The notes beneath the pieces are model-generated. The model saw nothing but the letters and a program-made list of their open reading frames with translations, was not told where the DNA came from and ran no database searches. From Knoxdaviesia capensis (Eukaryota > Ascomycota > Sordariomycetes > Microascales > Gondwanamycetaceae), in assembly GCA_001510575.1 (NCBI GenBank), contig LNGK01000003.1, positions 983,755 to 1,047,754 of the forward strand: DNA of 64,000 nt, given 5' to 3'. How positions within the stretch are numbered: the first letter of the stretch is position 1; each line of letters opens with the position of its first letter. The position numbers were made by a program, and so were the translations under genes. Shown one piece after another: positions 1 through 10,405 of the stretch.

Positions 1-283
1 TATGCCCTACACAGGTAGGCTTTGCGAGAAATACATGGCGGGAGGCAGTCATGTCATCTCGACCTCAGGTTTCTCACGATGCCAGCTCGTCGGAGGGGAA
101 TGGGAGGCGAGACGAGGTATAAAGGGGAGGGAGGGCCCTGTTGTTGTTGTTAGATTTCGTGTTCTGTCTCTTTGGTAGTCAGAGACGCATGTGGTTTTCC
201 TCTGCCGCTTGACACTGCCCGGTTGATGCTGCCTTGATACCATCTACGTGCAACCATCCGCTGCCAACCCCAACAACCCTAAG
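1..283. other. Upstream region of the HET-domain gene
   Basis: No gene is supported here. The sequence leads into the ATG at 284. A codon series in the same frame opens slightly earlier at a GTG (248), but ATG 284 followed by a basic Lys-rich start is the first real initiator. No clear TATA box was picked out. Confidence 0.5.
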
Positions 284-3073
284 ATGCGCAAGCTGTTCAA
301 GAAGAAAAAGGACAAGCCCGACAATGCGCTGGTCGGCCCGCCGCCGGCCGCCTACGGCTACAACAGCCCCAACCCCCCGACGTACCAGCGCGGTGCTGCC
401 GCCCCGCCCAGCTTTGTCGTGCTGCCGCACCGGCCCGCCGCCGGCCCAAGCTACGAGCCCTACCGCCCACAGGGCTACCAGCCGCGCACCGGCTTCCCGC
501 CGTTCCCGGCGCGGCCGCCGATGCCCTACGCCAACTCGCCCGCCAGCACACGCGTGACCGAGGTGCACGAGTCCGACGACGAGGGCGACCGGCCGACACC
601 CGCGACGCCGCGGACACCGCCCAGCGACTCCGACCGCCGCAGCGTGGGCTCAGCCGGGAGCCCCGACGGCGACGACATCTTCGACTTCGACATGAACCAG
701 CGCTTCCAGCTGCTGGAGCCCGACAGGCGGCCGCCGTGGTACATCGCCGGCACCGTCAACCCGGACCTGCTCGACAAGGAGTCGCCGCACTTCCTGTGCG
801 CCACGTGCCGCCGCATCAACTTCGCCAGCATCATCTCGGCGGCGGCGACCAACCGCCACCCCAGGGCGTCCGAGTTCATCATCCTCGGCCCGCTGGTCGG
901 CATCCTGCAGAAGTTCACCAAGTGCGGCTTCTGCAACCTGATCTTCCGCATGGCGGCGCTCGAGAACCTCTAGAACGCGCGCGGCCGAATCCCGGACGAC
1001 GACGACCGCCGCCTGGCGCTGCTGCGCGGCATGATGGACGAGCGGCTCGACGAGCTGTACTACCTGTACCCGATCCTCGTCGACATGAACCGCGTGCCGG
1101 CGCTGTTCCTCGCGCGCAACGTGTGGTCGCAGCCGGCCAACACCGCCGGCACGTCGTTCACCATCCGCCCCGAGCGCCACATGGGCATCCGCCTCGTGCA
1201 CCCCACCTACCCGGCCTTCGGCCGCCTGACCACGCCAACCAAGATCGACGTCGAGTGGATCCGCAACGAGCTGGCCGAGTGCGACAGCCGCGCCGTGCGC
1301 GCGCCGTGGCGCCACCGCCACGCCATCCGCGCCATCGACACCGAGGCCATGTGCATCCGCACCGTCGCGGACGGCGAGCGCTACACAACGCTGAGCTACA
1401 CGTGGGGCGGCGTGCAGAAGTTCCTGCTGGAGAAGAAGCTGCTGGCGGCGCTGCAGCGGCCGCACGCGCTCGAGCAGGTGTGGCAGCTGGTGGCCAAGAC
1501 CATCCGCGACGCCGTCAGCCTGGTGCGGGCGCTGGGCGAGCGGCTGATCTGGGTCGACGCGCTGTGCATCGTGCAGGACGACGAGCTGGAGATGAGCCAG
1601 CAGATCGAGCAGATGGGCGCCATCTACCGCGAGAGCGTGCTGACCATCCAGGCGTGCTGCGGCGCCGACGCCGGCTACGGCCTGCCGGGGGTCGACGACG
1701 CCAGCCCGCGCAGGGTCGACCAGGTCATGACCGTCGCCGGCAAGCTGGTCATGTGCAACATGCTGCCCGGCGAGGACACCTTTGAGCGGTCGGTGTGGGC
1801 GTCGCGCGCGTGGACGCTGCAGGAGAAGATCCTGTCGCGCCGCATGCTGTCAATCGCGGACGACGTGGTGCAGTGGTGGTGCTGGCACACGTGCACGCCC
1901 GAGGACGCCCGCACCCAGCACACGGCGTGGCCGGTCGGCGGCGCCGACCAGGACATGATCTTCTACTCGGCCGACCACGACCTGGTGGTGTCGCGGCGCG
2001 GCACCAGCATCAACCTCGACACGTACGCCTTCATCGTGTCCGACTACTCCAGCCGCCAGCTGTCGTTCCAGGCGGACGCCGAGAAGGCCATGTCGGGGGT
2101 GTTCCAGTCGCTGGCCGGCTTCTTCGCCGGATCCTTCCTGCACGGCATCCCCGACACCGACCTGGTGTCGGGTCTGCTGTGGTGCCCGGCCGGCGCCTGC
2201 GCCGTGCGCCGCTGCGACCCGGACTCCGGGCTCCCGCTGTTCCCCAGCTGGAGCTGGCTCGGCTGGATCGGCCACTGCTGCTACCCGTGGATGGTCGAGC
2301 GCCAGTACCCGACGTCCGACCGCGGCTGCCCGGTGGCGTGGTTCAACCAGAACGACGCGCACGTCGCCGAGCACCCGGCCTTCACCACCACGCGCTACCG
2401 GCTGGGCTCGCGCGCCGACCCGACCGAGCTGGCGACCGGCACGTGGCGCCGCCACGAGAAGGACCCGTGGGCGTGGACCGACCAGCCGGCCGCCAGCAAC
2501 GGCGTGGCGTTCCCGCGGCCGGGCAGCCACGAGCTGCGGCTGTTCACGCACTCGTCGCGCTTCCACCTGGCGGCCACGCCGTTCCGCCGCAAGGAGAACT
2601 ACAACCACCGCCACGCGGTGCACGGCCTGCACGTGCTGGACGCGCGCGGCTTCAGCGCCGGCTCCATCTACATGCCCGACCCGGCGGGGCTGGCGGCCGA
2701 GCGCCGCGCAGCCGACTTCTCCGGCCGGCAGGAGTTCATCATCCTGTCGCGCGCGAGCATCGACGCCGACCCGCGCGTCGACGAGGACTTCCTCGCCGAG
2801 CCGTACGAGAGCGTGGCGGCGCTGGCCATGCCGCCGCGGCTGGCGGCCACGATCGCGCGGCTGGAGCTCGGCGGCGCGGGCGACCAGCCGGGGCTGCACG
2901 AGCGGGGGCGCTTCGACAACCGCATCTACTACGACACCAAGGCGTGGTGTCTGTTCAACGTGATGATGATCAAGTGGATGGGCGGCTATGCCGAGCGGAT
3001 CGCCGTGGGGCGCATCCACGTGGCGGCGTTTGCGGCCGGCGACAACGAGGAGGTGGTGGTGAATCTCAGGTGA
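284..3073 (+). CDS. HET-domain (heterokaryon incompatibility) protein, interrupted by an in-frame TAG; possible pseudogene
   Basis: HET proteins act in fungal non-self recognition and can trigger death of fused cells. The frame from ATG 284 runs to 3073, broken only by TAG at 971-973 (codon 230); codons on both sides are in the same frame. Residues 1-150 are basic, then proline-rich and disordered. Before the stop lie two CxxC pairs (FLCATC and CGFC), often seen ahead of HET domains. The HET domain (about residues 365-520) shows YTTLSYTWGG, TIRDAVSLVRALGERLIWVDALC, QIEQMGAIYRESVLTIQA and, further on, RAWTLQEKILSRR. Read through, the product would be about 929 residues. No in-frame intron with a good donor removes the TAG (only a weak GTCGGC at 896). 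Either this is a nonsense allele, a readthrough codon, a sequence error, or a shorter protein starting near ATG 1031. Family call is firm; functionality is not. Confidence 0.85.
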
Positions 3074-3538
3074 GGGGGACTTGCGGGTGCGGGATGTGTG
3101 GGAGTTTCTGTTTTTGTTAGTCTCCAGCGAGAGCGGTTTTCTTGTGGATGAAGGTCTTGGGTCTGAAGTGGCTGCTAAGTCACCCGTGATGTTCCGTGAT
3201 GTTAGGGTTAGGCGGGGACGATGTCAACTGGGGTTGCGATGACGATCGCGAGGGGTCGTGAGAGCGGCAGGCGCACTGCCGATTGCGACTTCTGATAGAA
3301 CGTAGATGGACAAGAGCACAAAGTACACATGATGTATGTGATCACATGCCGTTACAAAGTGCGGTAAGTGAGAGTATCACAAGAAACAGAGAAAGATGAG
3401 TTAAGAGGAAAAACGAAGCCAAGATTTCAAAACGTGGATGAAGCGACAGCCCCTGAAAAGTCGATGTGCCGCAGCCAGTCGCGCCTTCCCGAACTTCAAA
3501 AGCCGCTTTACTTTCGCACCTTCCCAATGAATTCCCTT
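3074..3538. other. 3' flank of HET gene to first tRNA
   Basis: No gene seen. It contains a two-unit TTAGGGTTAGG telobox-like motif at 3202-3212 and otherwise unremarkable sequence. Confidence 0.5.
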
Positions 3539-3544
3539 GCAGCA

Positions 3545-3575
<31 letters not shown>

Positions 3576-3630
3576 TTCCAACTTCGGCCAAGTAAATCTG
3601 AAGGTCTTGTGTTCAATCCACAATTGCTGC
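3539..3630 (+). tRNA. tRNA-Phe (anticodon GAA) with a 20-nt intron
   Basis: The acceptor stem GCAGCAA/TTGCTGC pairs perfectly. The A box is TAGCTCAGTTGG and the T arm carries GTGTTCAATCC. The anticodon stem TCAGA/TCTGA encloses a CTGAAGA loop, giving anticodon GAA at 3572-3574. A 20-nt intron (3576-3595) follows the base 3' of the anticodon, the canonical position; its CTTCGG can pair with the anticodon region as expected for tRNA-endonuclease recognition. A T run for Pol III termination starts at 3637. A second copy with identical mature sequence lies at 4300. Confidence 0.96.
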
Positions 3631-4037
3631 ATTCACTTTTGCGCTTTTGTACTTCTGTGTTTCTTTTTAGGGGGACTTTTTTTTGGTTTTTGTTTTTTTT
3701 TCATCTGGCTTTTTCTGTGCGTTTACTGCCCCCAAGTTGCTGGCTGCAACACTGGCATATAGCCAGCTAACACTCGGCAAAAACCTCACACTGCCAGGCG
3801 GTGTCCATGTGCGCCTTTGGGGGCCAAACCGGAGCGTCCGTTCCACGCTGCACGCAGGTTCCATCGGTGGACGGCCGGATGCTGGTGCAATGGGGGGTCC
3901 TGGAGACTGAACCCCAGCGTCTTCAGCGGGTTCAGCGCTGTGTAACTCGCCGGGCCCGCCTGGTGAGGGGACGGCGTGTGCACGTGAGACGTGTCGCCGA
4001 GACTTCGCTTTCAGCGCCGCCATGGTCCGCTCCAGCT

Positions 4038-4092
<55 letters not shown>

Positions 4093-4299
4093 CTTCCTCT
4101 CACGCTCTCGTTCTTCCTCTCACGCTCTCCTGCGTCTCTCTCTGCATAGCTGTCCCACGATCTCTTCCACCCTTCACCCCCCCTGCAACTTGCACTCTTC
4201 ACTCTAACCCTATCGCCTACGAGGAACCCAGGTGAAATGCTCCACGCCTGCTTTACAAGCCATCCCAACGCCCGGAGAATCAACGGTTAATCACCCCAC
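3631..4299. other. Spacer between the two tRNA-Phe genes
   Basis: No convincing protein gene. It holds poly-T tracts, a GC-rich segment of about 3770-4020, a (CT)n microsatellite at 4042-4089 and a 20-bp tandem duplication immediately after it. Confidence 0.5.
4042..4129. repeat. (CT)24 microsatellite plus 20-bp tandem duplication
   Basis: A perfect CT run covers 4042-4089. It is followed by two exact copies of GTTCTTCCTCTCACGCTCTC at 4090-4109 and 4110-4129, probably arisen by slippage from the same pyrimidine tract. Confidence 0.9.
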
Positions 4300-4305
4300 G
4301 CAGCA

Positions 4306-4336
<31 letters not shown>

Positions 4337-4392
4337 CTACAACTTCGGCCCACGTCAATCTGAAGGTCTTGTGTTCAATCCACAATTGCTGC
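4300..4392 (+). tRNA. tRNA-Phe (anticodon GAA) with a 21-nt intron
   Basis: The mature part is identical base for base to the copy at 3539. Anticodon GAA is at 4333-4335 and the intron at 4337-4357. This intron differs in sequence from that of the first copy except for a shared CAACTTCGGCC core that can pair with the anticodon. A seven-T run at 4409-4415 fits Pol III termination. The gene lies 157 bp downstream of the stop codon of the converging membrane-protein gene. Confidence 0.96.
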
Positions 4393-4549
4393 AAGAGAAT
4401 ATCTGTTCTTTTTTTGTCGTGTCGTTCTTGTTACGTTCGCTGGTCCACACGAGTTTCAAGTGACAAGATGGGATCTATTTTTGGTCTGGGGGCCTGTATG
4501 ACATCTATCGAAGCAAAAAACATGGGATACAGGCCGTTCACAGCAACCG

Positions 4550-5563
4550 TCATCGCCGAACCGCGTGCATCTCAATCGGCCCGTCGGCCCCCCGCCGCGA
4601 ATCCGCCAGCAACGACGACTGCGAGTGCATCATCCCCGTCGACACCGCCAGCCCGTACACCGGGTGTGCCGTCGCCGGCCCCCCGCCTTCCGCCGTGCTC
4701 TTGCGCTTATGCGCCAGCGTTGTGGTCGACGACGATGTGGTCAGCGCGACGCCGATCGCCGATGCGTGCGGCTCGGCCCGCTGTCCTGCAGCCACGCCCA
4801 TCGCCGGCGTCGGCGTCGGCGTGAACCACCGCTCGATGCGCCCGGTCGCGACGCTGGGGCTGCGGGCCCCGGCGACGCGTTTCCGTCGGCACAGGATCAG
4901 CGCGATGATGGCGACGAGGGCTATCGCGAACAGGCCCGCGAACACGCCCCCGAGGATGGCGCCGAGGTCAAGAGGAGGGGCATCGTCTTCTGCCGGGGCT
5001 GAGTCCGTTGCCTGCGGCTCGGCTGACGATGTCGGGAGCGGCGGCGGCAGCCCGCCGCACGAGTCCAGGCGGTAGTACATCCACGTCGTCGCGCTGAAGC
5101 ACTCGTTGACCGCCACATCGCGCAACGCCCCGCGCGGCGCCGCGCCCGTCGCATTGCGCGCAAAACCGTCCGGCGCCGTATCAGCATCCACGCACACGGC
5201 CGGCACCGTCGTGTCACCTGCGCCGTCACTCCCAAACAGCGACAGCTTGCATCCGGGGTCCAGCGACAGGAAGCGGAAGCTGAGCGGCGCGCCGGTGGTG
5301 GTCTCGTCGGAGAAGCGCGTGCACGGGGGCGTGGCCGACGCCGTCTCTGCGCTGGAGGATGTCGTCGTAGCGCCGGTCGCAGTCGAGGCGCCGTCGGGGC
5401 TCGGCGCGAACAAGGCTCCGTTGGTGGTGTTGCGGCCGGCGAGCGTCTCCCAGTCGCCGGAGCAGTCGGGGCTGGCGTAGGTGGCCAGCAGCGAGGCCCA
5501 CGCGGGGGCGAAGATCGCGGCCAGGTAGGTTGCGAGGGTCGGCGTGTGGGGATGGGGACGCAT
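4550..5563 (-). CDS. Single-pass type I membrane protein, Ser/Thr/Ala-rich, unknown function
   Basis: A 337-residue product, read without introns from ATG 5563. The start was chosen because the N terminus then reads as a signal peptide (hydrophobic LATYLAAIFAPAWASLLATY). A longer in-frame start at 5704 would bury it. The ectodomain (to about residue 205) has six or more Cys (SPDC, TPPC, DPGC, AVCVD, NECF, DSCGG) and ends in a proline/acidic linker. One membrane helix (LGGVFAGLFAIALVAIIALIL) is followed by a CRRKR stop-transfer motif and a cytosolic tail of about 100 residues rich in Ser/Thr. The plan resembles fungal wall-sensor-like or WSC/Mid2-like surface proteins, but no named domain was recognised. 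It converges with the tRNA-Phe gene. Confidence 0.7.
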   Translation of the reverse strand: MRPHPHTPTLATYLAAIFAPAWASLLATYASPDCSGDWETLAGRNTTNGALFAPSPDGASTATGATTTSSSAETASATPPCTRFSDETTTGAPLSFRFLSLDPGCKLSLFGSDGAGDTTVPAVCVDADTAPDGFARNATGAAPRGALRDVAVNECFSATTWMYYRLDSCGGLPPPLPTSSAEPQATDSAPAEDDAPPLDLGAILGGVFAGLFAIALVAIIALILCRRKRVAGARSPSVATGRIERWFTPTPTPAMGVAAGQRAEPHASAIGVALTTSSSTTTLAHKRKSTAEGGGPATAHPVYGLAVSTGMMHSQSSLLADSRRGADGPIEMHAVRR

Positions 5564-6304
5564 GGAGGATGTTGTGCTGTGTAACCGCTGGGGGATTGAC
5601 TCGTAGAAGTCAAGAAGAATGTGAAGATTGGAAGTGTAAATGCTCGTAAGAAGTGGGAAAGTACAGATGAAGGTAATCAGAAAGGAGTGACCAGTAGTTT
5701 GCATTTAACGAGCGTGGTAAAGGAGCGTGCTAGAGTCAGGGGTTCACCAAGCATACAAAGAGTGAGGCTATCACGAAATGTCACAGCATAGGGCAGGCAC
5801 ATGGAACGAACGATTAAGCGAGACGAAGAATAGAAGAAGAGAAGAAATACAACTAGAGACTAAACGAAAAGAAAAGAAGTCACTTGAAGACTTTTTCTCC
5901 CAGGGCTGGAGACGAAACAATCCCCCCGAGTCCCCATCCGTCGCCGACCGATGATACCCTCATGTAAGAGCCCATCCGCACATTTGAGGGCGACCTACCA
6001 GTACAAAATCCCACTCTAATCTACAGATAGTGGGCAGCAGGGTGGTATTGGCCACCGGCACGCCTGAAATATCGGCCGGTTGGGATGTGCCAGGGGGGGC
6101 CGTAATATGCGTGCGCCGGAAGGATGAGACGAAACAAGAGACGAAGAGAGGGACTGAGAGGGAGGGAGATAGCAGAGAAGAGCAAAACGGCACAAATAAA
6201 GAAGCGTTGGTGTGACCCATGGTACCCGGTCGCCGGGTCCCCCGGTTCTGGTAAGCTTTTGGAAACGTGGGTCAAGTAGCTGGTGCTTTTGTGTGGGTGG
6301 TGGA

Positions 6305-6324
6305 TGTGTGTGTGTGTGTGTGTG
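6305..6324. repeat. (TG)n microsatellite
   Basis: An uninterrupted TG run of about 20 bp in gene-poor DNA. Confidence 0.85.
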
Positions 6325-7047
6325 TTCTTCATGTGCAGAAAGTTCTGTGGTGGTGAGATTGGGGGCGCTGGGTAATCTGCTGTCGTGCATAAGGGGCCAC
6401 ACTCACCGGGCTGCCAAAGGGGATCTGCAAGAATCCCCAAAGCCTGGAAATACAGACCTACACGCATAACAGACCCTCGCGGCGCCGGAGCCCCGAGCCT
6501 AGAGGCTGAAGGGGACGCCGTAGACCTCTCCCCATCTTCCGGAATATCCTCGGAGGCTTGTCCCAGGGAGAGCCGGGGGGCACAGAAAGTGCCCACGGGC
6601 GTTTGCGACAGGAACACCACGACGGAACAGGCTGGTTCGGGGGATTCCTGGTCAGGGCCATGGGATGGAAGTCGGAAGCCCGGCGGCGGCGGATCGCGGG
6701 TGAGGGCATGTATGCGATACACAGGCTGGAGGGGGTTTGATTGCGAGGGGACGGTGCTCTGGGGGTCTGGATCGCAGGAGAGGCATCGGACATGCAGTGG
6801 CGAGACGGAAGTTGTACATAACTGGACTGACATCGCGGGAGTTCTGCTGGGAGCCGTGGTGAGTTTGGGTCACCATTGCGGACTTCGTTTAGCCGGCCAG
6901 GTACGGGACCACCAGCCATATCCAGAGAGGATTGAAGAAACCCAGCCAGCTGAGATGATCGCTCTGGCAGTACGTGCATGTATCCATCGGCATTGTGGCT
7001 TTCGGTTGATCCTTTGGCAGGTTGATCACGGAACGTCGAAGAAGTTG

Positions 7048-7073
7048 TGTAGACTCGTGGTGTAGACTCGTGG
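7048..7073. repeat. 13-bp tandem repeat
   Basis: Two exact copies of TGTAGACTCGTGG (7048-7060 and 7061-7073), followed by a partial third. Confidence 0.85.
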
Positions 7074-8401
7074 TGTAGGTCCAGCAGCCACAGTCCAGGA
7101 CAGAAAAAGCCACAAACGCGATCCATTGTGGCTGACTTGCTGAGCTGCTGGTCCGGCAGGAACGACCGTCCACGACATGACCGAGAAAATACTGCGCTCG
7201 AAACCCCCCGAAGATTTCGGGTTCACTCATTCCATCACGACAACAGCACAAACTGAGCCTGATGTGGCGGTTCTGCGAGGTTCCTGGCCGCGGATTGTCG
7301 GTCTGGACATGGCCCAGGCACTGTAAGTGAGGCAAGGCGGGCGGGCGTCTCTGTTTACCCGCCGCTCATCTCCTGCGATCACGACGCGTCTTGGGGGATA
7401 CGGCGGGGGGTTTTATCACGCATCAGCGGTTTGAACGGACAGAAAAACCGCGCGGAATGGGATCGTGAATGTGATAGTTGCATTTTCCGTACTTTTCTAC
7501 CATGTACATGTGCTGCGTCTGGTGGGAGTATCCCGTGTGCGCCGCTCTGAACGGTGTCGATGTGGCGACTGACGGGACTAGATGCACCATACCGTATATC
7601 TCCATCGAGACAGCTTCACGGAGCCAGAGCTGCGCGGCGTTTGGGGTTTCATCGATCTCTGCGAAACCCCTGATCAAGCGATTTACAAAGCATCTCTGCG
7701 GAGTCAGTCACTGCTTCAGCCTCCTTGAGAGGGCAACGCACGCAGGCGGTGACGCCTCGCGACGGGCCTCGCTGTTGAGCAGCGATGACTCAGCCAGGCA
7801 TCGTGGGTCTACGCAACCAAGCAGGCACAAGCAGGCGGTTTCTACGAGTCCCGGCTTCAGTCGTGAGCCTGCGTCATGGCCGGGCCATGAGTTCGCCGGG
7901 CACTCTACAGAGTCGACAGTGATCGGAACAAACAGGAACGGCACGCGATGGCTTCACAGCGTCGACAAGCGACAGATGCACGGGGGCGCTCCACTCGGAA
8001 CCAGCGGCTCGTTCACTTCCAGATACGGAGTCACTGCATATATGCATTCACCAGGCTGTCCAAACCCCACAAGAATCAAAAAGAAGAAGCAAGATCAAGA
8101 GGATGAAAAGGAACTCTTGAGGATCGAGGGACCCAGGCGGTATTTGTACGCACGCCCAAGTGCGCAGAATCACCCAAAGCCCCAGTCGCGTGTTATTGTT
8201 GTTATTCGTGCTTCACAGCCCGCCAGCCAATCAGAAAAATCAGCCGGGTGGGGATGCCAGATTTTCCGGGGAGGTACAAAAAAGTGACTCTGCGAGGTAC
8301 CTGTGGAGTGTTATTGATTTTCTTTTTCGTTTTCTTTTTTTTTCTTCGGGGGGTTTTTTTTTTCTTCAGGGGGGTTTTGTTTTCTTTTTCTTTTTCTTTT
8401 T

Positions 8402-8443
8402 TATTTTATTTTATTTTATTTTATTTTATTTTATTTTATTTTT
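8402..8443. repeat. (ATTTT)n pentanucleotide array
   Basis: About eight perfect units of TATTT/ATTTT, preceded by TTTTC-type repeats from about 8380. The direction of the T-rich strand is constant across about 130 bp. Confidence 0.9.
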
Positions 8444-10386
8444 ATAAAAACAATCTATTTTCCAATTCGGCGCGAGGCGACAGAGCTGGCATGGGGGCGT
8501 GTCTGTAAGTGTGTACTGATTTTCCGCCAGCAGCTGGGAGGGCGTGGGGCGGGTGTTCCCCTCGTTCGAGGTGTTTGGGTGATGCTGTCTCTCTCGTCTC
8601 TCTTGTTTTCTTTTTGGTGTGGTGTGGAGAGAGGGCCTGGACCGCGAGAATGCGGAATGAAATGCTGCTGTGGTCTTTTGCTTGTGTGGACCACCTGGCA
8701 GATCGTCCACGGCCACCAACAACACCAACTCCCGCCAAACAGGCTCGGTGGCTGGTGCCTGAGGCTGACGACACGCTGGACAGACACAGCAACACAACAC
8801 ATGCGCCACAGGCGTGTTGAACCGTCCGCTCCACCCACCACGAGTACTTCCCCCAACAGTGCCCAACCCTCTCTGCCCTCACTGTCCACATCCCGCCCAC
8901 TGGGTCTGCAGTCTCCACGCTGGAGGTCCCGAAGCGGCTGGAGCCTTCTTTGCGTTGTTCTCTGGCGGCCTTTGTATTCTTCTGGTAGAGGGTACCTGTC
9001 ACTGGAGCGATATAGCGTCCTGATGCACGCCCCCCCCCCCTCGTAGCAGCGATATCCATTTATATCCTCCTGCATTCTAGCGCAGGCGCGCTGCATCTGG
9101 ACTCACAGGCGCCGTGGAAGTGGTAGCTGTGTTAGTGGGAGTGGTGGCTGGCCGTGTAAGCTGGTGTGGTATGTGCTGGTTATCAGTGACGAAATGCGCT
9201 GGTTTTGCGTGTCTCAGGCGCGGTGTCGGGACGGTATCTGCTGGATATCGGGAATAGTCCTGGAATGGAGGTCTGGCGATAACTGGACAGCAAGATACAG
9301 ATACAGTCACGTCCTGGATGTCGCTTCACCTGGTCTCTAGGCCCCAAGAAACTCTGTCTACGGACGATGCCTGGCCAGCGACGCCCGTTGCTCGTTCCAC
9401 GGGCTAGCCTGCGATACCGGTTCGCCAGACCTGGCCGACCGCGGACCTGGACACACGGCAGCCGGACCAAGGCAGACGCCACTCTGGAAGAACAGAAAAA
9501 GACAGGTCGCCAGGCATACGAAAGCGTTCGTCGGAGCATATTAACATCAGGAGTGAAGGACACAAAGGTGCCGCGAGAGAAACGAAGAACAAAAAAAAAA
9601 GGTGGTGTGGCTCGGCTCCATCGGCCATGCTGGCAGCTGCGAGTGGGTGCACATCCCAGCACAGACTGCAGCTTTTGCGGTTTGCTTCCAACATCTGGGC
9701 TTCTCCCACCCACCACCAGATCGAAGGCTTCCTCCCCTCTCTCTCTCTTAATTTCTTGAAACTCGCTCTGGGCGGCAAAAAAGAATGCCAGTAAATCTAG
9801 GAATAGAGGGCAAAAGTAAAATCCAACACCCGAGTGGTCGTCGCTGTTCTGCGGGGGAGGTTCGACGTCCACCGCGATGGCGTTTATCGCGCATTTCTTC
9901 CGTCGGGATAGCTTCACCTCTGCGCCCAACATGCGCTCGATTCCCCAGCAGCCGAACACAGTTGGATTGCACTTCACAAAGTTTACGGGATGTTGACGAC
10001 AGAGTACTACAACGGGGACCCGGTCACGAGATACAACGACGACAAAAGCAAAACGGGGAAACAACAGCGGGAGCCAGGCGAACTCGGGATTGTGGAACGG
10101 CAGTGCCCCAAACGAAGAGAGAGAGAAAAAAACAGAGAAATGGGCGCGTGGGCGCGTGTAAGACAGAAACCGGCGTGAAAGAGCGAAAACAGGCATATAA
10201 AAAAGCGAGTGAACCGGGGGAAGGGGGCGAAAAGAAGAGGGAAAAGCGACGGGAATGCAGGAGGAGGCAGATCGGCGATGATACACATTATGGCAGCGTG
10301 ACGTGGTACACGAGAGCAGTTGTTGGGGAGAGTTGGTCGTCGTCCTTGGTGATTGGGGAAGACGGAGGAGGACGAAGAGAGGGAAT

Positions 10387-10405
10387 GGGGGGGGGGGGGG
10401 GGGGG
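10387..10405. repeat. Poly-G run of 19
   Basis: Nineteen consecutive G on the plus strand. Such a run can fold into G-quadruplex structures and is a common place for length errors in assemblies. Confidence 0.9.

Noticed and set aside
896..973. 78-nt in-frame intron removing the TAG in the HET gene
   Set aside because: The donor would be GTCGGC, unlike every other donor in the window, and it would delete the second CxxC motif and adjoining coding-like sequence.
7478..8287. 269-codon plus-strand frame as a gene
   Set aside because: It opens at TTG, has no domain and ends in low-complexity Lys codons of a repeat-rich stretch.
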